64,000 nucleotides of DNA from Streptomyces sp. MRC013 (GCF_023614235.1 NZ_CP094264.1:2294001-2358000); one strand, 5' to 3'. Shown: positions 34,914 to 43,718, counted from the first letter of the stretch. Made by a program: numbers and translations. Notes: generated from the sequence alone by a model not told the origin.

Positions 34914-35740
34914 GCCGTGCGCTGCTTCGCCAGACGCTGACGGCGCGCTTCATAGAGAACGACGGAGGCGGCGTTCGACGCGTTCAGGGAGCTGGCCGAG
35001 CCCATCATCGGAATACTGATCACGTGGTCACAGAGCTCTCGCCAGGCCGCGCTGAGGCCCGCGGTCTCGTTGCCGATGAGCAGCAGGACCGGTTGGGTCA
35101 GATCGAATTCCGAGACCTCGGCATCGCCGTCCTCGTCCGTGCCGACGACGGCAACCGGCCGCCCCTGAGCGCGCTCCTTCTCCAGCCACTCCATGACCTC
35201 GTGGTGCGACTGGCTCCGCACCACGGGCACGGCGAAGAACGATCCCGTGGAGGCACGCACCGACTTGGGGTCGTACGGGTCCGCCGCGTGCCCCGTCACG
35301 ATGAGCCCGCTCGCGCCGAAGGCGTCGGCCGACCGCACGATGCTTCCGATGTTGCCGGGCTGCGTCGGCCGGTCAAAGACCAGACCGAGGAAGTCGTCAC
35401 GAACCTTGATCCGCGAAAGGCTGTCCGGTGCCATCTCGACCACCGCCAGGACCTCCGCGGCCCCGTCGGCCTTCTCGCTCAGCTCGGCGAGCAGTTGTGG
35501 CGCCATCGCGACGCGCTCGGCGCCGACACCGCGCAGTAGATCCTCTGCCCATCGGGAGAGCGGACGACTGGCGTCGTAGAGCAGGGACCGAACGGTCCAG
35601 CCGTGCTCCACGGCCATCGTGATCGGCCGCACCCCCTGGACGAGGAACTCCTTGGCACGCCCTCGCTTGGTGCGGTTGTTGAGCAGCGTCTGCAGCTGCT
35701 GGAAACGGGCATTGCGGGTCGTGATCCGCTGCACTGCCAC
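34910..35740 (-). CDS. SpoU/TrmH-family RNA 2'-O-methyltransferase
   Basis: A 276-aa SPOUT methylase with the three family motifs in order: PGNIGSIVRSADAFG, LLIGNETAGLSAAW, and IPMMGSASSLNASNAASVVL, which form the knotted AdoMet site. An N-terminal substrate-binding domain (EFLVQGVRPI) precedes it. The GTG at 35740 follows GGAGG and is preferred over an upstream ATG at 35800. It may modify rRNA. As it lies next to a biosynthetic cluster, a self-resistance role such as that of 23S rRNA methylases (TsnR-like) is possible but unproven. Confidence 0.88.
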   Translation of the reverse strand: MAVQRITTRNARFQQLQTLLNNRTKRGRAKEFLVQGVRPITMAVEHGWTVRSLLYDASRPLSRWAEDLLRGVGAERVAMAPQLLAELSEKADGAAEVLAVVEMAPDSLSRIKVRDDFLGLVFDRPTQPGNIGSIVRSADAFGASGLIVTGHAADPYDPKSVRASTGSFFAVPVVRSQSHHEVMEWLEKERAQGRPVAVVGTDEDGDAEVSEFDLTQPVLLLIGNETAGLSAAWRELCDHVISIPMMGSASSLNASNAASVVLYEARRQRLAKQRTA

Positions 35741-35911
35741 CCGTCCTCCAAGCCGAAGATGATCGTTGCGAACCCGGTTGTCCCAGGCGGAACACGGCAC
35801 CGGGCACCCAGCAGGTTACACGGACTGGATCGTGACTGTACGTGTCCATCCGTTGTGCAGGCCTCTCGGCTTCGGGCGGCAGCGCAGACGAGGTCGCCCT
35901 GTTGGCGACGG

Positions 35912-36335
35912 CTACGACCTCGCCGGGAACGACCAGCTGACTTCCAACGGCTTCTCTACGACCGGACCATCCCTCAACCCGCGTGCAGTTCGGCCACGAG
36001 CCGTTCCGTCTCGAGGTCGCTGGGGACGGCCGCTTGGGATCACAGCCTCATGCAGCCTGATGTCGCTTCCCAGCAGTTGCTGCGCCGAACGACGACCGCG
36101 AGTCGGCCGGCAAGGCGTACGAGCGTCACACTCGGTTCGTCGGACGGCAGCGTCACCCACGTGAGGTGAAGGCAGTGCATCCGCACGGTAGTCGCCCGTG
36201 TCCTCGGCCCAGGGCTCCGACGTGATCTCAAACCATGTCGTCTTGCCCGAGGGTTCCGGTTGCATCCCCCAGTCGGCCGCCAAGGCGCTCACGAGCAGGA
36301 GGCCCCGACCGTTTTCGTCGTTCGGCCCTGCCTCA
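35912..36335 (-). pseudogene. 3' part of a HATPase regulator split by IS5 copy 2
   Basis: The frame entering from the IS reads EAGPNDENGRGLLLVSALA and then GKTTWFEI, the G2 box and end of an RsbW-like ATP-binding domain. It continues as a 90-residue tail without family features to 35912. Joining it to the fragment at 37702-37982, with one TCA target copy removed, restores an uninterrupted frame. Confidence 0.8.
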
Positions 36336-36342
36336 GAGGGCG

Positions 36343-36747
36343 TTAAGTCCGTTTCTGGTAGCGGCCGCGTTCGGGTTGTTCGAGGAGTCCTTGGCGGACG
36401 AGTCGTCCCAGGCGGGAGCGGGTGACGTTGATCGAGGGCTCGTCGGTGGGCAGGCCGAGGTGTTCGTGCAGATCACGGACGCGGAACACCTTCTGGGGGT
36501 GGTCGTTGAACGTGGTCACGATGCGCTGGTAGACGGTCGCGGTGGCGGTCTCCGCGGGGGCCGTTCCGTGGTCGTGTGGGGTGAGGCCGTCGATGACCTT
36601 GCGGGTGGCGGCGAGCTCGGCCAGGCGGGCTTCGGTCTCGGCGAGGGCGGTGGTGAGCCGCTCGATCTGCTCGCGCAGGTTCTCGGCTCGTGCGGTGGTC
36701 TCGTCGTGTTCGGTCTGCAGCAGCCGCAGGAGTTCGTGGACGTTCAC
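36343..36747 (-). CDS. IS5-associated accessory protein (copy 2)
   Basis: A 134-aa coiled-coil plus winged-helix-like protein, identical to the one in copy 1, coupled to the transposase stop by ATGA. Its stop codon lies next to the terminal repeat. No copy-specific difference is seen. Confidence 0.75.
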   Translation of the reverse strand: MNVHELLRLLQTEHDETTARAENLREQIERLTTALAETEARLAELAATRKVIDGLTPHDHGTAPAETATATVYQRIVTTFNDHPQKVFRVRDLHEHLGLPTDEPSINVTRSRLGRLVRQGLLEQPERGRYQKRT

Positions 36748-37619
36748 GCGGCCAGCTCCACGTCGTCCCGCCAGGCGGCGGTGGGGGTGGTCAGGCGGCG
36801 GAGCATGCCGGCGGTGGAGGCCCAGTAGACGCGTGAGGCCGCGTTGTCGGGCCGGTGGTCGTAGTCGCGGGCGAGGCGCCGGTGCAGCATGAGGGTGCCG
36901 TTGACCTGCTCAACCACCCACCGCTTCGGTTGCGGGACGAAGCCCTTGCCTTCGTCGCCGGGGTTGCGGCGGACCACCTCGACGGTGATGTCCTTCACCG
37001 CCCCGTGGATGATCACGGCGTCCTTGAAGCCCTGGTCGACCAGGACTTTCTCCAGGCGCATCCCGCACCGCTCGGCCGCCTGGTCCAGCAGGGCGATGCC
37101 GGCTTCGTTGTCGTGCGCGCTCGCGGCGAGGACCACCACACCGATGACCAGGCCCAGCACGTCGACGGCCAGTCCCCGCTTCCTGCCGGGCGTCTTCTTG
37201 TTCGCGTCCAGTCCCGTCGTCTTCTTCGGCACCCCGGCCGCCACACGGACGGACTGGGTATCGATGATCACCAGGGACGGGTCCTCTAATCGTCTGGACC
37301 TCTCCCGCACCTGGCAGCGCAGGATCTCCTGGATTCGCTGGTCAAGGCCGTCCTGGCGCCACAGGGTGAAGTAGTAGAACACCGCAGACCAGGCCGGGAG
37401 ATCATGCGGCAGAAGCCGCCACTGACAGCCCGTCCGGTTCTGGTAGAGCAGCGCGTTCACGACCTCACGCAGGTCGCAGGAGCCCGGGTTCCCGGTCGCC
37501 GACCGCGCCACCCGCTCCTGCTTCCACGCGGTGACCAGCGGTTCGATCAGTGCCCACTGCTCGTCGGACAAGTCGGTTGCGTACGGCATCCGTTCCATGT
37601 CCGCGACCCCATCATGCAC
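36744..37619 (-). CDS. IS5-family DDE transposase (copy 2)
   Basis: A 291-aa transposase identical to copy 1, with the DDE motifs IIDTQSV, VLVDQGFKD and VVEQVNGT. Intact and probably active. Confidence 0.92.
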   Translation of the reverse strand: MHDGVADMERMPYATDLSDEQWALIEPLVTAWKQERVARSATGNPGSCDLREVVNALLYQNRTGCQWRLLPHDLPAWSAVFYYFTLWRQDGLDQRIQEILRCQVRERSRRLEDPSLVIIDTQSVRVAAGVPKKTTGLDANKKTPGRKRGLAVDVLGLVIGVVVLAASAHDNEAGIALLDQAAERCGMRLEKVLVDQGFKDAVIIHGAVKDITVEVVRRNPGDEGKGFVPQPKRWVVEQVNGTLMLHRRLARDYDHRPDNAASRVYWASTAGMLRRLTTPTAAWRDDVELAA

Positions 37620-37701
37620 ACGACACGACGCGGGCGTGGAACCGTTCCATCACCCACGAACGGGCGACACCACATCACCAGGAACGGGACTTAACGCCCT
37701 C

Positions 37702-37982
37702 TCAACACTTCTTGGCAACGATGCATCCGTGTCCGTGACTTCGACGCGAAGCCGCTCGTCGGCCCGCGTCACGGAGACGTCGCACGGAGCGTCTGTGTAA
37801 AGGACAGCGTTGGCGATCACCTCGCCGGCCAGCAACTCGACGGTCTCCAGTGTCTGGTCCGACAGGGCAAGCCCCAGATCCCGGGCTAGCGAAACAACTT
37901 GGCGGCGTGCGGCCGGGACAGCGTCGACAGCAGCCGCAACCGTGAATCCGTACGTCGGACGTTCGGGACTGCGACGCGCCAT
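37702..37982 (-). pseudogene. 5' part of the split HATPase (RsbW-like) regulator
   Basis: Starts at ATG 37982 (MARRSPERPTYGF) and contains the N-box ELLAGEVIANAV and the G1 box EVTDTD before running into the IS after 93 codons. The family comprises small serine-kinase/anti-sigma-type regulators, abundant in Streptomyces. With the 3' part at 35912-36335 the intact protein would have been at least 150 aa. Upstream frames beyond 37982 have no ribosome site. Confidence 0.82.
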
Positions 37983-38592
37983 GACGACAACCTCACCTGG
38001 TAGTGGCCTCAGTGACAAAGAAGCCTTCCACCCGACAAGGGCTGTGGGAGGACAGTCTGTCCGTAGGCACGCCCGGCAAGACGCCTTGACGCTTCGACGT
38101 GTTGTGGTACGGGTCGGCTTCTGTTGAGGCCGCGAACACCGGAAACACACGTCGCGTAGACCGTACCCCTCCGCACCTCGCGTCAGACCACCCTGCTGTG
38201 GCTACGGCTTCGCTCGCGGCATCCAATTGGCTGATGTGCATGGGGCAGTGCGCGAAGCCAGGTCTCCGCCGTCGTCACCGAACGCGGAGTCGGTGTCCTG
38301 TGCAACGCTCCGCTCAACTGCAACGGGCGTGGATTCATCAACCGGATGTCCGACCTCTGCGGTACCGCGAAGCGCACGGCATCCACGACATGGTGGTTGG
38401 CGACCAATTATTCGGAGCATTGCCGCCGGTTGTCCGCTCCATCTCACCGTGGGGTCACGACGATCCACAACTCACTAACAGGAGAGGTCGGCGCGCGATG
38501 CACGAGGTCGGCATCAAGTTCGCCATGCACATGAGGGTGCGTTCGACCCACTTGGCAGTAGCCGCTGCACCCACAGCCTGAAGGAGATCAAC
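37983..38592. other. Gene-poor stretch
   Basis: About 600 bp with only unsupported frames. A 27-codon ATG frame (38499-38582) preceded by AGGAGAGG ends next to the lysin fragment's ribosome site and may be a broken phage gene end. Otherwise I see nothing recognisable. GC content looks lower than in the surrounding genes. Confidence 0.45.
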
Positions 38593-38661
38593 ATGGCCAC
38601 CTGCCGAGGCGTCAACGTCTCCTCCTGCCAGGGCCCGCAGGACTGGGCTTCCCGCCGGTGA
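38593..38661 (+). pseudogene. 5' fragment of a GH25-type phage lysin
   Basis: AAGGAG, then an ATG frame reading MATCRGVNVSSCQGPQDWAS before a TGA after 22 codons. The opening (cRGvNvSsyQgpqDW) is that of GH25 muramidases from Streptomyces phages, whose first strand carries the catalytic Asp later in the chain. The rest of the gene is absent, and a PIN gene lies immediately beyond. Confidence 0.5.
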
Positions 38662-38664
38662 GGC

Positions 38665-39141
38665 TCATGCGGGCGGCATGGAGAAGAGACCATCGCCTCC
38701 GAACTCGTAGGGCTCTTCCAGCCAGACGCCCTGGTATTGATCGCCCGGGCTGAAGTCTCTGAAGTTCCGGCTGAGAAACACCTCAGCCTCCGTGTATACG
38801 GCGGTTGCGAGGTGGAGGGCGTCCATGCCCTTGATGCGCGGTCGCTCGATGCTGATCTTGCGTGCGAGGAGGCCGATGCGGCGGGTGACGTCGACCAGGG
38901 TCACGTACGGCTCCTGCAGCAACTGGCGGATCCGCTGCTCGCCGCCCGCGTCTTGCTGACCATGGTTTCCGGTGCCGCGGGCCTCGGCGAACATCGCGGT
39001 GGAGGCGATGATCTGCACCTGTCTCTTGCGGGCCGCGTGAAGCCACGTCTCGACTGTGGCGCAGCTGTGTTTCCCTTCGGCCCAGTCTATGTAGCAGCAG
39101 GCATCGAGGTAGGCCCGCTGCGGGCGGTCAGACCTCGCCAC
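38665..39141 (-). CDS. PIN-domain ribonuclease (VapC-like)
   Basis: A 158-aa PIN protein. Acidic residues of the active site are visible in YLDACCYIDW, the Glu in MFAEARG, the Asp in GMDALHLATAV and the Asp in RNFRDF. It would cleave RNA in a Mg2+-dependent way. It overlaps the upstream 283-aa gene by 14 bases, so the two are coupled. The partner is not a typical VapB antitoxin, which makes a standard VapBC pair uncertain. Confidence 0.85.
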   Translation of the reverse strand: MARSDRPQRAYLDACCYIDWAEGKHSCATVETWLHAARKRQVQIIASTAMFAEARGTGNHGQQDAGGEQRIRQLLQEPYVTLVDVTRRIGLLARKISIERPRIKGMDALHLATAVYTEAEVFLSRNFRDFSPGDQYQGVWLEEPYEFGGDGLFSMPPA

Positions 39142-39979
39142 GGATCACCGCCAGGTGCTCCAAAGCCCCGAGACCGCCGGTCATGTCCGGCCAGAATCCG
39201 CCGCGCAGGTCGTCGGTCGACAGCGACGGCTCGGTGGGCAGCAGTTCGATCTCATCCACCCGGATGCTCACCACCTGTCCCTGCGCGTTCTCAGTGATCC
39301 GTCCCGTGACCTCCACCCGGTCACGCCCCCAGGCCTGACGCAGCTGCTCACGCTGCTCCTTCGCGCAGATGAGCGGGATCCGCTCGTGTCCAACTTCCGA
39401 CCACAGCACTGCCCGCAGCTTGTTCCTCGCGTCGGACAGTCCTCCGAGGTGCCCACGCCTGGAGCCGATGGAGGTGTAGCGGGCCTTGACGGCGTCCCTG
39501 AGGTTGCGGCGGGCGCGTTCGGTCACCTCCGTCTCAAGGACGGCTTCGCCGTCTTGGCGTAGGACCAGGCGCATGCCGACATCGCGGGAGGCGCCGAGCG
39601 TGCGCGCCACCGTAATTCCCAGATGGGCCGCGTTCGCCGTCCAGTCCGGCGGGATCTCCGGGCTGGTCTCTGCCGCAGCAAAGCCACTGACCGTCTGGTG
39701 CAGGACACGATCTACCTGCTCGTAGCTGGACTCTTCCGGCACGTGAAGAGGTGCCAGCGCGGCGCGGGTACTTCCCAGGCCCAGCTGGGTGAACGTCCAC
39801 CGTGTGTGTCCGGGTCGGCGCCGTGCCGCGTGTGGGGGGTGGGCCGCCAGAGAACGCCCTATCTCTGTGCTCTCCAGCTCCTTGAGCAGCAGCAGCAGCG
39901 CCTCCACTGCCTTCAGCGTCTCCGCCGCGTCCATGCCGGCGTGGGGGCCGCGTAGCGTGATGTCCAGCTCGGACCCCAT
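39128..39979 (-). CDS. Unrecognised 283-aa partner of the PIN protein
   Basis: A soluble protein starting at ATG 39979 with a strong GAGGGGAGG site. The N-terminus has a leucine-rich helix (EALLLLLKELE). The C-terminal part (from about 165) has an OB-fold-like look, with VEVTGRITENAQGQVVSIRV. No signal or membrane span. Because it is coupled to the PIN gene and upstream of it, it may hold the PIN nuclease in check, or give it a target. I do not recognise the family. Confidence 0.7.
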   Translation of the reverse strand: MGSELDITLRGPHAGMDAAETLKAVEALLLLLKELESTEIGRSLAAHPPHAARRRPGHTRWTFTQLGLGSTRAALAPLHVPEESSYEQVDRVLHQTVSGFAAAETSPEIPPDWTANAAHLGITVARTLGASRDVGMRLVLRQDGEAVLETEVTERARRNLRDAVKARYTSIGSRRGHLGGLSDARNKLRAVLWSEVGHERIPLICAKEQREQLRQAWGRDRVEVTGRITENAQGQVVSIRVDEIELLPTEPSLSTDDLRGGFWPDMTGGLGALEHLAVIRGEV

Positions 39980-40319
39980 GGCGCTGCCTCCCCTCGCTGT
40001 ATGTCGCCCGTGCTGCGTCACTATGCCGCCATCCACGGTTATCCTCCCCCAACGCCCCCGATGGTTCACCCCGAGGAGTGGCACCGTATCGCCAGCCTCG
40101 CCATGGCCGACAGACCACGTGGCCTCCTGCCTGGTCACCGCGGTCGTGCAGGAAGCGGCGACTTGCCCGCAAGGGGCGTGGCTTGCTGCGCCGACACCTG
40201 ATGACGCGGATGCCGCCTAACCGCACGGGGCAGGCACGGGGCGTCGCCGGCCTGCCAGAGGGCCCACGCTTTCAGCGCGCGGGTGCCGCGAGTGTCACAC
40301 TCCTCGGCGAGGGCGCGGC
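39980..40319. other. Gene-free stretch upstream of the PIN operon
   Basis: A 340-bp stretch carrying the presumed leftward promoter. Frames present on the plus strand have no ribosome site and lead into a decayed transposase. I see no repeat or hairpin of note. Confidence 0.4.
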
Positions 40320-40650
40320 AACCCGCACACCGACGATCTGTGGACCTGGCTGATCATCGCCGCACGCGCCCAACTCCGCCTCACCTGCCCGCTCGCTGAG
40401 GATCTGCGCGGCCCCTGGGAACGGCGGCGCAGCCTCGTCGACTCATCCCTGCCCGAGCCTCCGGGGGTTCCGCCACCTCCACGTGAAGACCCGCCCGCCC
40501 CGCCAGCGCGCCCAAACACGCCCGACCTGGGCCCGGACGTCCACCCGGCTCGAATACCGCAGGTCAGCAGGACGCCACGAGCCCGGGAAGGCCATGAAAC
40601 GAGTCGAAACCCTCACTGAGCATGTCCGCCTGAAACAGCAGCGAGGTTAA
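40320..40650 (+). pseudogene. C-terminal remnant of an IS transposase
   Basis: The frame from 40320 reads HTDDLWTWLIIAARAQLRLT and LAEDLRGPWE. After a frameshift near 40455 it continues as GFRHLHVKT and ends GKAMKRVETLTEHVRLK before TAA. This is the C-terminal end typical of a roughly 450-aa Streptomyces transposase family with a basic tail. The N-terminal three quarters are missing, and no terminal repeat was identified. Confidence 0.6.
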
Positions 40651-40658
40651 AGATCAAC

Positions 40659-40943
40659 CTAGGCGCACAGGTTGTGCTGCTCACCTCTGGCTTCGAGCCC
40701 GCCGTCCGACTGCTGGCGCTCGAGCCCGAGCAGCCTAAGCAGGTCGGCAGTCACTACCCGGTAGGCGTTACCGAGCCGCAGCACCTTGACCGGGTATGCC
40801 CCCTGCTTGGCGAGCCCGTATCCGGTGGAGCGGCCGATCATCAGCGCCCGGTTCGCGGTGTCGAGGTCGATGACCGCCGGAAGAGCGAGCAGCTCGTCAC
40901 TCGTCAGCCCTCGCACCTCACGGGAAGAAGCGGGTGCCGTCAT
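40659..40943 (-). CDS. Excisionase-like helix-turn-helix protein
   Basis: A 94-aa protein with a MerR/Xis-type HTH: VIDLDTANRALMIGRSTGYG, then LAKQGAYPVKVLRLGNAYRV. This is the common recombination directionality factor accompanying Streptomyces integrases. ATG with AGGAGAG upstream. Divergent from the XRE-integrase operon, with 92 bp between. It would bend DNA at the attachment site during excision. Confidence 0.75.
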   Translation of the reverse strand: MTAPASSREVRGLTSDELLALPAVIDLDTANRALMIGRSTGYGLAKQGAYPVKVLRLGNAYRVVTADLLRLLGLERQQSDGGLEARGEQHNLCA

Positions 40944-40999
40944 GATGCTCTCCTGATGCCTTCAGGTGCCGCAATGTCGGGCCCAGGTGTATCACGTAG

Positions 41000-41035
41000 T
41001 TGCGGCAGCACTTTTCAGCGCCTTAAAGTGCATCT
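41000..41035 (+). promoter_or_regulatory. Leaderless promoter with overlapping operator
   Basis: TTGCGG (41000-41005), an 18-base spacer and TAAAGT (41024-41029) put the transcription start at or next to the ATG at 41036, and no ribosome site is present. An inverted repeat GCACTTT-N10-AAAGTGC (41008-41014 and 41025-41031) overlaps the promoter and is a likely autoregulatory site of the XRE protein. Confidence 0.5.
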
Positions 41036-41695
41036 ATGAAACCCGGTCACTGGCCAGCGGCGTTCACCGCCCGGATCGCCCAAGAGATGCGCGAGGCGCG
41101 CAAGGCCGCCGGCCTCACCATGGGCGAGGTCGCCCAGGGGTGTGCCGACCGCGGACTAACGGAGGTCACCGAGCAGTCCGTGAAGAACCTGGAGTCCGGC
41201 CGCAAGGCGAGCATGACCATCGCCGACTTCGTCGTGCTGGCTGACGTCCTCGGCGTCCCGCCCGTGACCCTCCTCTTTCCACTCGGTACCTCCGCCACGG
41301 TGGAGGTCCTCCCGGGAAGGGAGGTCTCCACCTGGGACGCGCTCGCGTGGTTCACCGGCGAGACCCCCATGGACCAGCCCGCTCCCGAGGGCACCGCCCG
41401 CGATGTCCTCGACGTCTTCCGCAACCACGGCGATCTGGTGTCCGCCGCGAGAGCCTCCACCGCCCTGGCCAAGGAGAGGCGGCGCGCGGCGAGCACCACC
41501 TTGGACCGGGCTCGCAGAGCCACACTCTTGGAGCGCGCCGAGGGCTACGAGGAGCACGCCTTCGAGGACTGCCAGGAGCTGCGCGCGTTCCGAGGCCGGA
41601 TGCGCGAGCGCGGCCTCGTACCTCCGGCCCTGCCCGACGAACTGGCCTTCGTCGACCAGCCCGACATACCGACCCATCCGGAGGACGGCGAGTGA
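41036..41695 (+). CDS. XRE-family regulator upstream of the integrase
   Basis: A 219-aa protein. An HTH (about residues 10-70: EMREARKAAGLTMGEVAQ, then TEQSVKNLESGR) is followed by a helical C-terminal part. Appears to be translated from a leaderless transcript. The stop overlaps the GTG of the integrase gene (GTGA), so it controls and is coupled to integrase synthesis. Probably the element's repressor-like switch. Confidence 0.82.
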   Translation: MKPGHWPAAFTARIAQEMREARKAAGLTMGEVAQGCADRGLTEVTEQSVKNLESGRKASMTIADFVVLADVLGVPPVTLLFPLGTSATVEVLPGREVSTWDALAWFTGETPMDQPAPEGTARDVLDVFRNHGDLVSAARASTALAKERRRAASTTLDRARRATLLERAEGYEEHAFEDCQELRAFRGRMRERGLVPPALPDELAFVDQPDIPTHPEDGE

Positions 41696-43302
41696 AGAAC
41701 GGCACCATCACCCGGCGGTGCCGGTGCACCGATCCCGCGACCGGCAAGGACTACGGGGCCTCATGTCCCAAGCTCAAGTCGCGGCGACACGGCGTCTGGA
41801 GTGTGTTCCAGGAGCTGGACCCCGCTCAGGACGGCCGCCGTCGCCGGTTCCGTCGCGGCGGCTTCGAAAGCTCGGCCAAGGCCCAGGAGGAGCTGGACAA
41901 GGTCCGCGCTCTCATGGCCATACCCGAGGAGGACGACGCCTGGGGCAGGACCCAGATCAGCGACCTCATCGAGAGCTGCCTCAAGGAGAAGGAGCCGCTC
42001 CCGGACTACGACGAGACCCGTCGCCGCTTCCAGACCGGGCAGACCCTCAACTCGAAGACCACCGTTGCCGAGTGGCTCGACACCTGGCTCGCCGGACGCA
42101 AACGCCTGCGTCGCGGCGGGGCGGCGCGCTACGAGTGCGACATCCGCGTCCACCTCAAGCCGCACTTGGGCCACCTGCGGCTGGACAAACTCCGCGTGCA
42201 CCACGTCAACACAATGTTCGACGCGATCAACGAGCGCAACATCGAGATCCAGGAGCAGAACGCCCAGCGGCGCGCGGTGCGCGACGAACTCAAGGCGACG
42301 CCGTGGAAAGGCGCTGAGAACCGGGCCCGTCGCAAGTGGCTGCAGGCGCAGCTCGACGCCATGCCGCCGTTCCGGCGCATCACCGGCCTCAACACCCAGC
42401 CGCATATCCGCGACACCCTGCGGGCCGCGCTGAACGTCGCTATCGCCCAGCAGGTGATGCCCGCCTTCAACCCGGCCGCCCACGTCGAGTTGCTGCCCGG
42501 CACCAAGCCGAAGGCCCTCATCTGGACCGACGAGCGGATCGCCCACTGGCAGGAGACCGGCGAGAAGCCCTCCCCGGTCATGGTCTGGACACCCGAGCAG
42601 ACAGGTCAGTTCCTCGACTTCGTCGCCGAGGACCGGCTGTATCCGCTGTGGCGGCTCATCGCTTTCCGGGGAACACGACGCGGTGAGGCTTGTGGCGTCC
42701 GCTGGGTGGATCACTCGGCCGCCGCGCAGTCCCTGGCCATCGCCACCCAACTCGTCCAGGACGGCTGGGAGATCCACGAAGGTGCCCCCAAGACCGACAG
42801 CGGCATCCGTCTGATCGCCCTCGACGACGAGACGCATCAGGTCCTGCTCAGGCACAAGGCCGGCCAGGAGCAGGAACGGGAGGCGTGGGGCGATGGCTGG
42901 CATGACACCGGCCGCATCTTCACCCAGGAGGACGGTTCCCTTCTCCACCCCGGCAAGGTCTCCGACCTCTTCGAGCGTCTGGTTGCCGCTGCCGGTCTGC
43001 CTCCGATCCGGCTCCACGACCTGCGCCATGTCTCCGCGACGCTCATGCTCGCGGCCGGAGTCGACATCAAGGTCGTCTCCGAGACCCTCGGGCACTCGGA
43101 CACCCGTATCACCCGCGACATCTACCAGGCTGTCCTGGACGATCTCGCCCGCGACGCCGCCGAGAAGGTCGTGCAACTCGTGCCCCGGGCCCGGAAGCCC
43201 CTCAAGGTGGTCAAGGACACCGAGGCTGCAGCCCCCAGCCGCAGGCCGAGGATGACTCCGCCCCGGAAGGCCAAGGGAGCAGACGAGGAGTGCTCCGCCT
43301 GA
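41692..43302 (+). CDS. int: Tyrosine site-specific integrase
   Basis: A 536-aa phage-type integrase. The N-terminus has a Cys-rich start (CRCTDPATGKDYGASC) usual in actinobacterial element integrases, then an arm/SAM-like core-binding domain. The catalytic domain has R329 (FRGTRRGEACG), H442-x2-R445 (HDLRH), H468 (LGHSD) and Y478. All catalytic residues are present, so it is likely active. GTG start coupled to the XRE gene. The tRNA-Thr gene 4.4 kb to the right is the most likely attachment site in view, but other elements may lie between. Confidence 0.93.
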   Translation: MKNGTITRRCRCTDPATGKDYGASCPKLKSRRHGVWSVFQELDPAQDGRRRRFRRGGFESSAKAQEELDKVRALMAIPEEDDAWGRTQISDLIESCLKEKEPLPDYDETRRRFQTGQTLNSKTTVAEWLDTWLAGRKRLRRGGAARYECDIRVHLKPHLGHLRLDKLRVHHVNTMFDAINERNIEIQEQNAQRRAVRDELKATPWKGAENRARRKWLQAQLDAMPPFRRITGLNTQPHIRDTLRAALNVAIAQQVMPAFNPAAHVELLPGTKPKALIWTDERIAHWQETGEKPSPVMVWTPEQTGQFLDFVAEDRLYPLWRLIAFRGTRRGEACGVRWVDHSAAAQSLAIATQLVQDGWEIHEGAPKTDSGIRLIALDDETHQVLLRHKAGQEQEREAWGDGWHDTGRIFTQEDGSLLHPGKVSDLFERLVAAAGLPPIRLHDLRHVSATLMLAAGVDIKVVSETLGHSDTRITRDIYQAVLDDLARDAAEKVVQLVPRARKPLKVVKDTEAAAPSRRPRMTPPRKAKGADEECSA

Positions 43303-43517
43303 GTGAGCGATGAAGAGCAGCCCCCGGTCAGCGGTAATCTGACCGGTCGCGTACAGACTCGGCAGCGGGGCGGTCACCCTGCTGCTCCTGTGGTGGGAAA
43401 CCCGCCACTGACGTTCTGGCGGGCCTGCTCCGCACGGGCCCGCCTCATCTCGACGGCATGCCATCGACATGGAACGATCGAACGATTGTTTGCGGGAGAG
43501 CTCGCCGCCGGACAGGC

Positions 43518-43718
43518 TCAGCCAATGACCGACTGGGCGAACAGGACACCGCCGGCGAACGCGCCGCCTCCGGCGAGCACGGCTGTCGGCCACGGGCTCC
43601 CCGACAGCCCGGTCAGGACCGCCGCCCCGACACCGGCCAGAACGCCTACCACCAGGACCACGGCGGCGCGCACGCTCAGCAGCGCCTGCGGTTCACCTCG
43701 TTCGCCGAGGCTGCTCAC
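43518..43718 (-). CDS. Small membrane protein
   Basis: A 66-aa protein with two hydrophobic helices (about residues 18-38 and 45-64) separated by a short Ser/Pro turn. Its ATG overlaps the stop of the broken upstream gene (ATGA), so it belonged to that operon. No family recognised. The IS3 insertion upstream may have silenced it. Confidence 0.6.
   Translation of the reverse strand: MSSLGERGEPQALLSVRAAVVLVVGVLAGVGAAVLTGLSGSPWPTAVLAGGGAFAGGVLFAQSVIG

Larger units (their letters stand above)
36336..37701 (-). mobile_element. IS5-family element, copy 2 (1366 bp)
   Basis: Same length, terminal repeats and encoded products as copy 1, in the same orientation. It is flanked by perfect TCA duplications (36333-36335 and 37702-37704), the TNA type of the IS1031 group. 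It interrupts a HATPase gene in frame-restorable fashion, so this is a simple, recent insertion. Confidence 0.93.

Noticed and set aside
18073..37701. Composite transposon bounded by both IS5 copies
   Set aside because: The outer triplets match (TCA), but copy 2 alone restores an in-frame host gene, so it is an independent insertion rather than the end of a composite unit.
38099..38581. 160-aa plus-strand gene
   Set aside because: Arg/His-rich translation with no domain and no ribosome site at its start. Only the last 27 codons have one.
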